From Polaribacter haliotis (GTDB lineage: Bacteria > Bacteroidota > Bacteroidia > Flavobacteriales > Flavobacteriaceae): 64,000 nucleotides of DNA. The DNA lies in contig NZ_CP061813.1 in assembly GCF_014784055.1 (NCBI RefSeq), positions 645,501 through 709,500 on the forward strand, in the 5' to 3' direction. This document shows, piece by piece, positions 52,752 through 61,648 of the stretch (positions within the stretch are counted from its first letter, which is position 1; each line of letters begins with the position of its first letter). Position numbers and translations under genes: made by a program. The notes under the pieces are model-generated. The model had not been told where the DNA came from and made no database searches. It saw only the letters and a list, made by a program, of their open reading frames with translations.

Positions 52752-53351
52752 TCACTTCTGTCTTTTCATTAATTCTGCTTCGATATCTTTTAAAGTAAAG
52801 CCTTTTGCTTGTAATAACATTAAATAGTGAAACATTAAATCTGCAGATTCATATAAAAACAATTCGTCGTTATTGTCCATTGCTTCAATAACAGTTTCTA
52901 CAGCTTCCTCTCCTACTTTTTGCGCTACTTTATTAATTCCTTTAGCAAACAAACTTGCTACGTAAGATTTTTGAGTATCTTTATTAGAAACTCTTTCTGT
53001 AATTACGTTTTCTAAAGTAGAAAAGAAACCATAATTCGAATTGTTCTCTTCATTCCAACAAGTATCTGAACCTTTATGGCACGTTGGTCCATTTGGATTC
53101 ACTTGAATTAATAAAGTATCGTTATCACAATCTAATTTAATATCGACTAAATTCAACACATTTCCACTTTCTTCACCTTTTGTCCAGAGTCTATTTTTAG
53201 TTCTGCTAAAAAATGTTACTAATTTTGTTTCTTGAGTTTTAGCAAAAGCTTCTTCATTCATATACCCCAACATTAACACATTTTTTGTAGTTGCATCTTG
53301 AATGATCGCTGGAACTAATCCATCGTTATTTTTATTGAAATCTATGTTCAT
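52752..53351 (-). CDS. hisI: Bifunctional phosphoribosyl-AMP cyclohydrolase / phosphoribosyl-ATP pyrophosphatase
   Basis: This bifunctional HisIE enzyme performs steps 2 and 3 of histidine synthesis. The first about 105 residues are HisI (MLGYMNEEAFAKT; FFSRTKNRLWTKGEESGNVL; zinc/metal-binding DCDNDTLLIQV and TCHKGSDTCW). The rest is HisE (GINKVAQKVGEEAVETVIEAMDNNDELFLYESADLMFHYLMLL), with the acidic helix bundle that cleaves pyrophosphate. The length of 199 residues is normal for the fusion. It is the last gene of the his operon, 2 bp after hisF. Confidence 0.96.
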   Translation of the reverse strand: MNIDFNKNNDGLVPAIIQDATTKNVLMLGYMNEEAFAKTQETKLVTFFSRTKNRLWTKGEESGNVLNLVDIKLDCDNDTLLIQVNPNGPTCHKGSDTCWNEENNSNYGFFSTLENVITERVSNKDTQKSYVASLFAKGINKVAQKVGEEAVETVIEAMDNNDELFLYESADLMFHYLMLLQAKGFTLKDIEAELMKRQK

Positions 53352-53353
53352 TA

Positions 53354-54109
53354 TTATAGTCTTACTGGAATATTATTCTTGTTTAATTCTTGTTTTAATT
53401 CTAAAATCGGAATTTCACCAAAATGAAAAACGCTTGCTGCCAAAGCTGCATCAGATTTTCCTTCTACAAATGTATCAATAAAATGTTGCACAGTTCCTGC
53501 TCCACCAGAAGCAATAATAGGTATATTTAATTCTGTTGATAATTTTGCTAAAGCTTCATTGGCAAAACCTGCTTTAGTACCATCATTATTCATAGAAGTA
53601 AATAAAATTTCTCCAGCTCCACGTTTTTCTACTTCTTTTGCCCATTCAAATAAATTGAGTTCTGTAGGAATGGTTCCGCCAGCCAAATGCACAATCCATT
53701 CTCCATCAACTTGTTTTGCATCAATTGCAACAACAACACATTGGCTTCCAAATTTATCAGCTAATTCGTTAACTAACTCTGGTCTTTTAATTGCTGATGA
53801 ATTTATAGAAACCTTATCTGCTCCACATTGTAATAACAAATCTACATCTTCAACTGAAGAAATTCCACCACCAACTGTAAATGGAATATTTACTTGTTCA
53901 GCAACTTTTAAAACCATTTCTCTCATGGTTTTTCTACCTTCTAAAGTGGCAGAAATATCAAGAAAAACCAATTCATCTGCACCTAATTCAGCATATTGTT
54001 TTGCTAAAACTACAGGATCTCCAGCATCTATTAAATTAACGAAATTTACACCTTTTACAGTTCTTCCATTTTTAATATCTAAACAAGGTATTATTCTTTT
54101 TGTGAGCAT
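53354..54109 (-). CDS. hisF: Imidazole glycerol phosphate synthase cyclase subunit HisF
   Basis: HisF, a TIM barrel of 251 residues, uses ammonia from HisH to form imidazole glycerol phosphate and AICAR. Key residues are in place: catalytic Asp in [15 protein letters not shown], Asp in VVVAIDAKQ, phosphate-binding VGGGIS and ASGGAG. The gene starts 1 bp after the hisA stop and ends 2 bp before hisI, as in tightly packed his operons. Confidence 0.97.
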   Translation of the reverse strand: MLTKRIIPCLDIKNGRTVKGVNFVNLIDAGDPVVLAKQYAELGADELVFLDISATLEGRKTMREMVLKVAEQVNIPFTVGGGISSVEDVDLLLQCGADKVSINSSAIKRPELVNELADKFGSQCVVVAIDAKQVDGEWIVHLAGGTIPTELNLFEWAKEVEKRGAGEILFTSMNNDGTKAGFANEALAKLSTELNIPIIASGGAGTVQHFIDTFVEGKSDAALAASVFHFGEIPILELKQELNKNNIPVRL

Positions 54110-54110
54110 T

Positions 54111-54848
54111 TTATTTATTTAAAATGAAGTTTTCTAATTGTTTTAAGCTTATTTTATTTTCATAAATAGCTTTTCCAATAATTACACCTTCGCAACCATT
54201 TTCTGCTAATTTTGGCAATTCATCAAATGTTGAAATTCCACCAGAAGCTATCAATTTTAAATCCTTTACTTCGGATAAAACTTCCTTATAAATATCAAAA
54301 CTTGGTCCTTGCAACATTCCATCTTTAGAAATATCTGTACAAATTACATACTGAATTCCCTTTTTATGATAATCTGCAATAAAAGGAATCAATTCTAAAG
54401 AACTTTCTTCTTGCCAACCATTTGTTGCTATTTTTCCTCCTGAATTATCTGGATAAAAATCTGCTCCTAAAATAATTTTTTGAGCTCCAAATTTTTCAAT
54501 CCAACTTTCAAAAATCGTAGAGTTTTTCACAGCAATACTACCTCCAGTAATTTGATTAGCTCCTGAATTAAAAGCAATTTCCAAATCTTTATCAGACTTT
54601 AAACCACCTCCAAAATCAATTTTTAAGTTTGTTTTTGATGCAATTTGCTCTAAAACTTTATAATTGATAATCTCACTCGCTTTTGCGCCATCTAAATCTA
54701 CAACGTGTAAATATTCGATTCCCGCAGCTTCAAATTCTTTGGCAACTTCTAACGGACTTTCATTATATATTTTCTTGGTATTGTAATCGCCTTTTGTTAA
54801 ACGAACACACTTTCCGTCAATAATATCTATTGCTGGTATTATTCTCAT
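54111..54848 (-). CDS. hisA: ProFAR isomerase HisA
   Basis: HisA, 245 residues, catalyses the Amadori isomerisation of ProFAR. The barrel carries the base Asp8 in [19 protein letters not shown], the second catalytic Asp in [17 protein letters not shown], and phosphate loops [11 protein letters not shown] and [10 protein letters not shown]. Its ATG is directly preceded by a family B repeat whose inner hairpin TTGATTAAC-AA-GTTAATCAA ends on the A of the start codon, and a family D palindrome lies further upstream, so translation start could be controlled by structure. Overlap with hisF is close (1 bp gap). Confidence 0.97.
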   Translation of the reverse strand: MRIIPAIDIIDGKCVRLTKGDYNTKKIYNESPLEVAKEFEAAGIEYLHVVDLDGAKASEIINYKVLEQIASKTNLKIDFGGGLKSDKDLEIAFNSGANQITGGSIAVKNSTIFESWIEKFGAQKIILGADFYPDNSGGKIATNGWQEESSLELIPFIADYHKKGIQYVICTDISKDGMLQGPSFDIYKEVLSEVKDLKLIASGGISTFDELPKLAENGCEGVIIGKAIYENKISLKQLENFILNK

Positions 54849-54891
54849 TGATTAACTTGTTAATCAACCCTAAACTTGTTTCAGGGTCTTA
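54849..54891 (-). repeat. Repeat family B copy immediately upstream of hisA
   Basis: On the minus strand: GACCCTGAAACAAGTTTAGG, then GTTGATTAACAAGTTAATCA running into the hisA ATG. It contains two small hairpins. The hisB start is preceded by a closely matching element (56772-56811). Confidence 0.82.
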
Positions 54892-54904
54892 TTATTACGT
54901 TTTT

Positions 54905-54970
54905 GTCATTCCTGCGAAGGCAGGAACCCATACTAGGTTATTTATAGATTCCTGCCTTCGCAGGAATGAC
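54905..54970. repeat. Palindromic repeat family D (GTCATTCCTGCGAAGGCAGG) in the hisA-hisH gap
   Basis: Arm 54905-54926 (GTCATTCCTGCGAAGGCAGG plus AA) and its exact complement 54949-54970 surround a 22-bp spacer. Each arm also contains its own CCTGCGAAGGCAGG palindrome. On RNA it can form a very stable stem of 22 bp between hisH and hisA. Confidence 0.88.
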
Positions 54971-54978
54971 AGACTAAA

Positions 54979-55560
54979 TTATAAATTCAAAAAGTTTTGT
55001 AAAATCTTACTTCCTTCTATTCCACTTTTCTCTGGATGAAACTGAACTCCATAAAAGTTATCCTTTTTTAAAGCAGAAGCATATTCAATTTCATAATCTG
55101 TTGTTGCAATTGCTTCAGCACAACTTTCTGCATAAAAACTATGCACTAAATACATAAATTCTTTGTTTTTAATTCCTGTAAATAAATCTGATTTTAAATC
55201 AGAAATAACATTCCAACCCATTTGTGGAACTTTTACAGCATTTGAAAACTTTTTTACATCAACATCAAAAATACCCAGTCCTTTTGTGTTTCCTTCTTCA
55301 GAAGAATTACACATTAATTGCATTCCTAAACAAATTCCTAAAACAGGTTGTTTTAAATTCGGAATTATTTTATCTAAACCACTTTCTTGCAGCATTTTCA
55401 TTGCAGAACTTGCTTCACCAACGCCAGGGAAAATCACTTTATCGGCAGCTTTAATTTCATCAATATTATTAGACAAAATAGCATCTACACCTAATCTTTT
55501 AAAAGCAAATTGAATGCTTTTTATGTTTCCTGCTCCGTAATTTATAATTATGAGTTTCAT
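54979..55560 (-). CDS. hisH: Imidazole glycerol phosphate synthase glutaminase subunit HisH
   Basis: HisH, 193 residues, is a class I glutamine amidotransferase that hydrolyses glutamine and passes ammonia to HisF. It has IINYGAGNIKSIQFAFKRLG at the start, the oxyanion/nucleophile block PVLGICLGMQLM with the Cys, and the His/Glu pair in GVQFHPEKSG. It lies between hisB and hisA in the operon. The gaps on both sides contain repeats (AT-rich repeat at 55562-55632; families B and D downstream). Confidence 0.97.
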   Translation of the reverse strand: MKLIIINYGAGNIKSIQFAFKRLGVDAILSNNIDEIKAADKVIFPGVGEASSAMKMLQESGLDKIIPNLKQPVLGICLGMQLMCNSSEEGNTKGLGIFDVDVKKFSNAVKVPQMGWNVISDLKSDLFTGIKNKEFMYLVHSFYAESCAEAIATTDYEIEYASALKKDNFYGVQFHPEKSGIEGSKILQNFLNL

Positions 55561-55561
55561 A

Positions 55562-55632
55562 ATTAGTTTTTAATTTTTAGTGTTTAGTTTTAAGTTAAAT
55601 TACTCAAAACTAAAAATTGATAACTCAACACT
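55562..55632. repeat. AT-rich AAACTnAACACT-type repeat in the hisB-hisH gap
   Basis: The gap reads, on the minus strand, as variations of CAACACT, TTTTTAGTTTTGAGT, TTAAAACTAAACACTAAAAA. A similar string (TTAAAACTCAACACTAAAAA) occurs at 34331-34352 after the YbbP-like gene. It has no open frame. Confidence 0.5.
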
Positions 55633-55634
55633 TT

Positions 55635-56771
55635 TTAAAGCATTCCTTTTGTAGATGGTAAAAACATCTTATTTGAATCTCTTTTTACTGCCATTTTCAT
55701 TGCTTTCGCAAATGCTTTAAAAATTCCTTCAATTTTATGATGTTCGTTAACGCCTTCTGCTTTAATGTTTAAGTTACATTTTGCGCCATCTGTAAACGAT
55801 TTAAATAAGTGAAAAAACATTTCTGCTGGCATATCCCCAATTTTTTCACGCTTAAAATCTGCGTCCCATTCTAGCCAATTTCTTCCTCCAAAATCAACAG
55901 CAACTTGCGCTAAACAATCGTCCATTGGTAAGCAAAAACCATATCTTTCAATTCCTAATTTATTTCCTAATGCTTTGTTGAATAATTCACCAAAAGCAAT
56001 CATAGTATCTTCTATTGTGTGGTGTTCATCTACTTCTAAATCGCCATCCACTTTAATCGTTAAATCCATAGCACCATGTCTCCCAATTTGATCTAACATA
56101 TGATCGAAAAAGTGTAAACCTGTAGAAATATCATTCTTACCAGAACCGTCTAAATTTAGTTTGATATATATCTTCGTTTCATTTGTATTTCTTGTAATTT
56201 CTGCAACTCTATCTTCTAATTTTAAAAACTCGTAAATCGCTAACCAATTTGTACTTGTTAATGCAATACAGTCTAAAATTTCTTGTTTAGAAGTTTCAAT
56301 TTCATCTGCTCCTAATTCTGGGTTTTCCGATAAATAAATACCTTTTGCACCTAAATTCTTCGCCAATTCCATGTCTGTAATTCTGTCTCCTAAAACAAAC
56401 GAATTTTCTAAATCATACTCATCAGAAAAATACTTTGTTAGTAAACCAGTTCTTGGTTTACGAGTTTCTGCATTTTCGTGTGGAAACGTTTTATCAATCA
56501 AAATTTCAGAAAAAACAACACCTTCTTTTTCGAAAGCAGCAATAATTTTATTTTGAGCAGGCCAAAAAGTATCTTCTGGAAAAGAATCTGTTCCTAAACC
56601 ATCTTGGTTGGTAACCATCACCAATTCATAGTCCAATTCTTTGGCAATTTTTGCCATATATTGGAACACTTTCGGATAATACTCTAACTTTTCTAAACTA
56701 TCTAATTGATAATCTACTGGCGGTTCTAACACCAAAGTTCCATCTCTGTCTATAAATAATACTTTCTTCAT
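55635..56771 (-). CDS. hisB: Bifunctional histidinol-phosphatase / imidazoleglycerol-phosphate dehydratase
   Basis: The start chosen is the ATG at 56771 ([14 protein letters not shown]), the standard HisB N-terminus. The eight extra residues possible upstream are read from a family B repeat. The 378-residue fusion has an N-terminal HAD phosphatase (DRDGTLV with the two Asp, then [14 protein letters not shown] and [12 protein letters not shown]) and a C-terminal dehydratase with metal-binding histidines ([58 protein letters not shown]). It performs steps 6 and 8 of the pathway. The gene sits 50 bp downstream of hisC. Confidence 0.96.
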   Translation of the reverse strand: MKKVLFIDRDGTLVLEPPVDYQLDSLEKLEYYPKVFQYMAKIAKELDYELVMVTNQDGLGTDSFPEDTFWPAQNKIIAAFEKEGVVFSEILIDKTFPHENAETRKPRTGLLTKYFSDEYDLENSFVLGDRITDMELAKNLGAKGIYLSENPELGADEIETSKQEILDCIALTSTNWLAIYEFLKLEDRVAEITRNTNETKIYIKLNLDGSGKNDISTGLHFFDHMLDQIGRHGAMDLTIKVDGDLEVDEHHTIEDTMIAFGELFNKALGNKLGIERYGFCLPMDDCLAQVAVDFGGRNWLEWDADFKREKIGDMPAEMFFHLFKSFTDGAKCNLNIKAEGVNEHHKIEGIFKAFAKAMKMAVKRDSNKMFLPSTKGML

Positions 56772-56811
56772 GATTAACTTGTTCATCAATCCCAAACTTC
56801 GTTTCAGGATC
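56772..56811 (-). repeat. Repeat family B copy immediately upstream of hisB
   Basis: On the minus strand: GATCCTGAAACGAAGTTTGG, then GATTGATGAACAAGTTAATC running into the hisB ATG. It matches the element before hisA at about nine of ten positions, including the final GAACAAGTTAATCA block. Confidence 0.8.
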
Positions 56812-56821
56812 TTTTTATATT

Positions 56822-57877
56822 TTACTGAATCGCCTTTAAAGCACGAATCAATTTTAAATTTTCTTCTAAAATACCAACACTAATTCTCAAACAATTTTCA
56901 CACAGAGGTTGTGTCGTTCTATTTCTAACGACAACACCATATTCTAATAACTGGTTATAGCGTTTATTGGCATCATCTACCTTAATTAATAAAAAATTAC
57001 CATCAGAAGGATACACTTTTTCAATATAACTAACACAACATTCTAATTCGTCTTTTAATCGTTTTCTTTCGCTAATTAATTGTGAAATTTCGTTTTTAAC
57101 ATCCTCATAATTTCGTAAACGCTCCACCGCTTTTTGCTGAGTAAGCTCATTTACATTATATGGAGGTTTTATATTATTTAAAATTTTAATAATTTCTTCT
57201 GAAGCATAACAAACGCCCAATCTAATTCCAGCCAATCCATAGGCTTTTGACAATGTTTGAGTGATTATTAAATTCGGAAACTTTTTAATCTTTTTTAACC
57301 AACCTTCATGTTCAGAAAAATCGATATATGCTTCGTCTATAACTACTAAACCATTAAATTTCTTTAACAATTCAATTACTTTATCTTCCGAAAAACTATT
57401 TCCTGTAGGATTGTTTGGCGAACATAAAAATAAAATTTTTGTCTGATTATCAATCGTACTTAGAATTTTTTCAACTTTAGGTTGAAAATCTTTATCTAAT
57501 AAAATTTTTCGATTCTCTATATTATTGATATTCGCTAAAACAGAATACATTCCGTAAGTTGGTGGTAATGTAATTACATTGTCTTCTTTTGGCTCACAAA
57601 AAGCTCTAAAAATTAAGTCTAAAACTTCGTCACTTCCATTTCCTAAAAGAATATTTTTCTCATCTATTTTTTTACATTTTGATAAAATTCTTTTGACACC
57701 AATTTGTTGAGGATCTGGATATCTATTTACACCATTTTCAAAAGGGTTTTCATTGGCATCTAAAAAGATCATTTCGTCAGATGAAATATCTTTATATTCA
57801 TCTCTTGCTGAAGAATAAGGCGTAATATTCTTAATATTTGGCCTTACTAAATTGTTTATATCGAAGGTTGATTTCAT
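56822..57877 (-). CDS. hisC: Histidinol-phosphate aminotransferase HisC
   Basis: HisC, 351 residues, is a PLP-dependent fold type I aminotransferase that converts imidazole acetol phosphate to histidinol phosphate. Visible residues are [12 protein letters not shown] (cofactor phosphate loop), [19 protein letters not shown] with the Asp that pairs with the pyridine nitrogen, [14 protein letters not shown] with the Schiff-base Lys, and the substrate Arg near the end (CLRISVG). It lies between hisD and hisB, with 34 bp separating it from hisD. Confidence 0.97.
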   Translation of the reverse strand: MKSTFDINNLVRPNIKNITPYSSARDEYKDISSDEMIFLDANENPFENGVNRYPDPQQIGVKRILSKCKKIDEKNILLGNGSDEVLDLIFRAFCEPKEDNVITLPPTYGMYSVLANINNIENRKILLDKDFQPKVEKILSTIDNQTKILFLCSPNNPTGNSFSEDKVIELLKKFNGLVVIDEAYIDFSEHEGWLKKIKKFPNLIITQTLSKAYGLAGIRLGVCYASEEIIKILNNIKPPYNVNELTQQKAVERLRNYEDVKNEISQLISERKRLKDELECCVSYIEKVYPSDGNFLLIKVDDANKRYNQLLEYGVVVRNRTTQPLCENCLRISVGILEENLKLIRALKAIQ

Positions 57878-57911
57878 ACTTAAAAGACTTGTTTTTACGA
57901 ATAATGTTACA

Positions 57912-59198
57912 TTAATTTTTCAAATCTTTTAAACGAATTGAAACAGCATTTTTATGAGCTTGTAAACCTTCTGCTTCTGCCATTAACTCAATTGAACTTC
58001 CAATATTTAAAATACCTTCTTTAGATATTTTTTGAAAAGTAATACTTTTTGTAAAACTATCTAAATTTACGCCTGAATATGCTTTCGAAAATCCGTTTGT
58101 TGGTAAAGTATGGTTTGTTCCTGAAGCATAATCTCCTGCACTTTCTGGTGTATAATTTCCAATAAAAACCGAACCTGCATTTTCTATATTATCGATGTAA
58201 AAATCGTTGTTATTTGTACAAATAATAAAGTGTTCTGGTCCATATTCGTTGATTAAATCCAACGCAATTTCATCAGATTCTACAAAAATAGATTTCGAAT
58301 TATCAATTGCTTTTTGAGCAGTTTCTTTTCTTGGCAGGTCTAAAATTTGTTTTTGAATTTCTTTATCAACTTTACTGATTAAGTCTTTTGAAGTAGAAAC
58401 CAAAATAACTTGACTGTCAGCTCCATGTTCTGCTTGACTCAATAAATCTGAAGCGACATAACTTGCATTAGCAGAATCATCTGCAACTACTAATAATTCA
58501 CTTGGTCCTGCAGGCATATCAATTGCAACTCCGTATTTTGTTGCTAATTGTTTTGCAACCGTTACAAATTGATTTCCAGGACCAAATATTTTATAAACTT
58601 GCGGAATTGCTTCTGTTCCGAATGTTAAACCTGCAACAGCTTGAATTCCGCCAACTTTAATAATTTTAGTAACACCACATAAATTTGCCGTAAATAAAAT
58701 CGCTGGGTGAATTTTACCTTCTTTATTTGGAGGAGAACACAAAACTATTTCTTTACAACCAGCAATTTGTGCAGGAATTGCCAGCATTAATACTGTTGAA
58801 AAAAGTGGTGCAGTTCCTCCAGGAATATACAAACCAACTTTTTGAATGGGTCTTTTTTCTTGCCAACAAGAAACTCCATTTGTAGTTTCTACAGAAACTT
58901 TTTCGGTTTTTTGAGCTTTATGAAAAACCGTAATATTTTTATGAGCAACTTTAATTGCTTCTTTTAATTCATCTGAAACTAGAGAAATTGCTTCTGTAAT
59001 TTCATTTTCTGAAACTAAATTGTCTTTTACAGAAACACCATCGAACTTTTGAGTGTATTTTTCAATTGCTTTGTCTCCATCTTTTTGTACTTCAAGAAAA
59101 ACTTCATTTACAGTTCCTTCAATATCGTCGACTGTTTTTGTAGGTCTTTCTAGAATTCTATTCCAATCTTTTTTAGATGGATTATTAATTATTTTCAT
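57912..59198 (-). CDS. hisD: Histidinol dehydrogenase HisD
   Basis: HisD, 428 residues from the ATG at 59198 (MKIINNPSKKDW; a further ATG 4 codons upstream is less likely), performs the last two oxidations from histidinol to histidine with NAD+ and zinc. Signatures are VGLYIPGGTAPLFSTVLM, AGCKEIVLCSPP, GPGNQFVTVAKQLATKYGVAIDMPAGPSE, the zinc/catalytic region LSQAEHGADSQ, and NEYGPEHFII with the catalytic Glu-His pair. The next gene upstream is hisG, separated by a 125-138 bp gap containing another repeat. Confidence 0.97.
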   Translation of the reverse strand: MKIINNPSKKDWNRILERPTKTVDDIEGTVNEVFLEVQKDGDKAIEKYTQKFDGVSVKDNLVSENEITEAISLVSDELKEAIKVAHKNITVFHKAQKTEKVSVETTNGVSCWQEKRPIQKVGLYIPGGTAPLFSTVLMLAIPAQIAGCKEIVLCSPPNKEGKIHPAILFTANLCGVTKIIKVGGIQAVAGLTFGTEAIPQVYKIFGPGNQFVTVAKQLATKYGVAIDMPAGPSELLVVADDSANASYVASDLLSQAEHGADSQVILVSTSKDLISKVDKEIQKQILDLPRKETAQKAIDNSKSIFVESDEIALDLINEYGPEHFIICTNNNDFYIDNIENAGSVFIGNYTPESAGDYASGTNHTLPTNGFSKAYSGVNLDSFTKSITFQKISKEGILNIGSSIELMAEAEGLQAHKNAVSIRLKDLKN

Positions 59199-59216
59199 AA
59201 TTCTATTCACTTTTAA

Positions 59217-59330
59217 ACTTGCGTGAGCGTTAGGGATTGAATGGTTTGTTTGAGCTCTTTTATCTCTTGAAAAGAGATAGAAAGCGAGTAATGAAAACCC
59301 GTTAAAACGCCCAAAAAATCATTCAACTTT
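59217..59330. repeat. Structured intergenic repeat in the hisG-hisD gap
   Basis: GCGTGAGCGTTAGGGATTGA is followed by GTTTGTTTGAGCTC, a hairpin ATCTCTT-GA-AAGAGAT (59270-59285 region), then ACCCGTTAAAACGCCCAAA. This order of blocks recurs widely between genes in flavobacteria from memory. There is no reading frame in it. Confidence 0.55.
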
Positions 59331-59335
59331 TTAAA

Positions 59336-60193
59336 TTAAAGCACCATTTTTTCAATTGGGCAAACTAAAATACCTTCTGCTCCATTTGCTTTTAAATCTT
59401 CGATAATATCCCAGAATTTATTCTTTGTAACAACTGTGTGTACAGAGCTCCAACCTTTTTCTGCCAAAGGCAAAACTGTGGGACTTCTCATTCCTGGCAA
59501 CAAAGATAAAATCTTATCTAACTTGTCATTTGGCGCATTTAATAACACATATTTAGAATCTCTACCTTTTAAAACAGACTGAATTCTAAACTGAATTTTA
59601 TCTAAAATTGCTTTTCTTTCTGTTGAAATTTGAGGTGAAACCGCTAAAACCGCTTCCGACTTAAATAAAACTTCAATTTCTTTTAATCCGTTTTTAAATA
59701 AGGTACTTCCACTTGAAACGATATCGCAAATTCCGTCTGCCAAACCAATATTTGGCGCAATTTCTACAGAACCATTAATGTTGTGTAATTGTGCATTTAT
59801 ATTTTGTTCTTTTAAGAACTTTTTTACGGTTTCTGGATACGAAGTTGCAATTCTCTTTCCTGATAAATCTTTTAAAGAGTTCGCTTTCGATTCTTTAGGA
59901 ACTGCAATTGAAACTTTACATTTAGAAAATCCTAAGCGTTCTACAAATTCTAAATCACTTCCTTTTTCTATTAAAACATTTTCTCCAATAATGGCTGCAT
60001 CTACTACTCCATCTCGTAAATATTGTGGAATATCTCCATTTCTTAAGTAGAAAACTTCTACAGGAAAATTTCTTGCAGCTGCTTTTAATTGATCTTTTCC
60101 ATTGTCGATAGAAATTCCGATATCTTTTAAGATACTCATAGAATCTTCATTTAATCTACCTGACTTTTGTACTGCAATTCTTAAATTACTCAT
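59336..60193 (-). CDS. hisG: ATP phosphoribosyltransferase HisG (long form)
   Basis: HisG, 285 residues, commits ATP and PRPP to histidine synthesis. The catalytic part begins LRIAVQKSGRLNEDSM and includes GLADGICDIVSSGSTLFKNGL, the PRPP loop. A C-terminal domain of about 75 residues (SPTVLPLAEKGWSSVHTVVTKNKFWDIIEDLKANGAEGILVCPIEKMVL) is the histidine-binding regulatory ACT-like domain of the long form, so feedback inhibition is expected and no HisZ is needed. It is the first structural gene of the operon, behind a leader peptide and attenuator. Confidence 0.97.
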   Translation of the reverse strand: MSNLRIAVQKSGRLNEDSMSILKDIGISIDNGKDQLKAAARNFPVEVFYLRNGDIPQYLRDGVVDAAIIGENVLIEKGSDLEFVERLGFSKCKVSIAVPKESKANSLKDLSGKRIATSYPETVKKFLKEQNINAQLHNINGSVEIAPNIGLADGICDIVSSGSTLFKNGLKEIEVLFKSEAVLAVSPQISTERKAILDKIQFRIQSVLKGRDSKYVLLNAPNDKLDKILSLLPGMRSPTVLPLAEKGWSSVHTVVTKNKFWDIIEDLKANGAEGILVCPIEKMVL

Positions 60194-60231
60194 TATTTTT
60201 TGTTTTATGCCTGAGCAAATACGGTTTAAAT

Positions 60232-60264
60232 AAAAACCCGTTTGATTTGCTCAAACGGGTTTTT
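60232..60264 (-). terminator. his operon attenuator terminator
   Basis: AAAAACCCGTTTGA (60232-60245) and TCAAACGGGTTTTT (60251-60264) form a perfect 14-bp stem with a TTTGC loop. On the minus strand it is followed by TTTTTATTT. It lies 30 nt after the stop codon of the His-rich leader peptide and 39 nt before hisG, the position expected of a transcription attenuator. Confidence 0.85.
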
Positions 60265-60293
60265 AAAATATCTTGATTTTATTCAATACACTT

Positions 60294-60350
60294 TTAAATC
60301 GCTTGATTGCAATTGTAAAAATGATGATGATGAAATTGAATAAAGTTCAT
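60294..60350 (-). CDS. hisL: his operon leader peptide with four consecutive histidines
   Basis: An 18-codon frame reads MNFIQFHHHHFYNCNQAI. Four CAT codons in a row at codons 7-10 are the sensor: scarcity of charged tRNA-His would stall the ribosome there, favour an alternative RNA structure and let transcription pass the downstream terminator. The frame starts about 16 nt after the -7 promoter box and is followed by the attenuator at 60232-60264. The layout matches classical amino-acid attenuation; the sequence itself is unrelated to the enterobacterial HisL. Confidence 0.85.
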   Translation of the reverse strand: MNFIQFHHHHFYNCNQAI

Positions 60351-60366
60351 GTCTTTTATTGTTGTG

Positions 60367-60398
60367 CAAATATCTTAAATTTATTTTTTAAAATGCAA
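60367..60398 (-). promoter_or_regulatory. Promoter of the his operon
   Basis: On the minus strand TTTGC at 60395-60399 supplies the -33 TTG, followed by 21 bp and GATATTTG (60367-60374), close to TAnnTTTG. The leader peptide starts 16 nt later. Confidence 0.55.
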
Positions 60399-60475
60399 AG
60401 GATATGTGTAAAATTTAAGTTAAGATGCTAATATTTATCAATATTAATAAATATGTTTAATTTTTATGAAATATA

Positions 60476-61510
60476 TTAATTTTTAAAGATTAAAGTTGCG
60501 AATACTGCTTTATGATCTGATGGCCAAGACAAATCGCTTGCTAAAAACACATCGTTTTCTACATTTTCTGATGATTTTTTATTTCTTACAAAATAATTCT
60601 TGGAACCAACAACTGCGATATTTTCAACAGAAATATCTTCACCTAAATAATAAACAAAGTCTATTCTATCTCTTTCATCTGCTTTAGGAGTCCAACTTGT
60701 ACTCACATCTTTACTCATTTCAGATGGCCATGTAAAGCCAGGGTTTTTAAGTGCGTTTGGATATTTTTCTCTGTAAACATCTACAAAACCTTTATCTTTT
60801 AGAAATAAACTGTTCTGCCAATTTACTACCAAACCATTATGATCATATAAATTTTTAGTCTCTTCTTGCCAATCTAAATGAGAAGGTTCATTAAAATCGC
60901 CCAATAATATTAATGGTTTTTCTGAATCTTTTAAATTTGAAACAAAATCTTTTAATTGTTCATCTCTTTTTGAAGACAAATTATAGCTTAGAATACTATC
61001 TACAGATTTTACGGGTGTTAATTCTCCTTTATTATTGGTGATTTCTCCCCAATTTGGTGTGCCTCCATAATATCCTCTTGGTAAATAACATGCATATTTT
61101 GTATAATCTAAATGTGCAACTGCTACATAAATATCTTTCTCATTTACTTCTAATTTAAACTTACTGATGCTATTTTTTCCTGTTAAATTAGAATTTTTTA
61201 TTGGATATTTACTTAAGATTGAAGTATCTCCACCTGCATAACCTCTATAATATTTTACACCATTTTCTTCTAATGCTTTTTGCATTTTAGAAGTCCAATC
61301 TCCAGAGTAATTTCTAACCTCTGTAAAACCAACAACATCTGGTTTTACATTTAAAAGTACATTTTTAATATGTGTAAATCCATCGTCCACTTTTGTGCCT
61401 TCTTGATAAATATTAAAAGCCATAAAGCTCACGTTCTGTTCATTATCTGATTCTGGTTGACAATTAAATAATAAAAAAGCGAGTAAAATTATTCCTATTT
61501 TCGTTTTCAT
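60476..61510 (-). CDS. Endonuclease/exonuclease/phosphatase family lipoprotein
   Basis: The 344 residues begin with a lipoprotein signal (KTKIGIILLAFLLFNCQ). The rest is an EEP fold: SFMAFNIYQEGTKVDDG, DVVGFTEVRNYSG (catalytic Glu), DIYVAVAHLDYTKYACYLPRGYYGG (His), LLGDFNEPSHLDW (Asp/Asn) and DLSWPSDHKAVFATL (final Asp-His pair). Such secreted enzymes cleave phosphodiesters in nucleic acids, phospholipids or nucleotides. It is a single gene between the his operon and a divergent thioredoxin-like gene. The substrate is unknown; extracellular DNA or phosphate scavenging is plausible for a marine bacterium. Confidence 0.88.
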   Translation of the reverse strand: MKTKIGIILLAFLLFNCQPESDNEQNVSFMAFNIYQEGTKVDDGFTHIKNVLLNVKPDVVGFTEVRNYSGDWTSKMQKALEENGVKYYRGYAGGDTSILSKYPIKNSNLTGKNSISKFKLEVNEKDIYVAVAHLDYTKYACYLPRGYYGGTPNWGEITNNKGELTPVKSVDSILSYNLSSKRDEQLKDFVSNLKDSEKPLILLGDFNEPSHLDWQEETKNLYDHNGLVVNWQNSLFLKDKGFVDVYREKYPNALKNPGFTWPSEMSKDVSTSWTPKADERDRIDFVYYLGEDISVENIAVVGSKNYFVRNKKSSENVENDVFLASDLSWPSDHKAVFATLIFKN

Positions 61511-61648
61511 TAGTTACGTATATTAGTTTTATTATAAAAAATATGATTTAACATAATTATCTTTAGTACAAATATTCTAAATTATTTTATAAATATGGAG
61601 AAAAAATTGCATTTAATTTGATTACTTTTAAAATCTAAAATAGATCTC

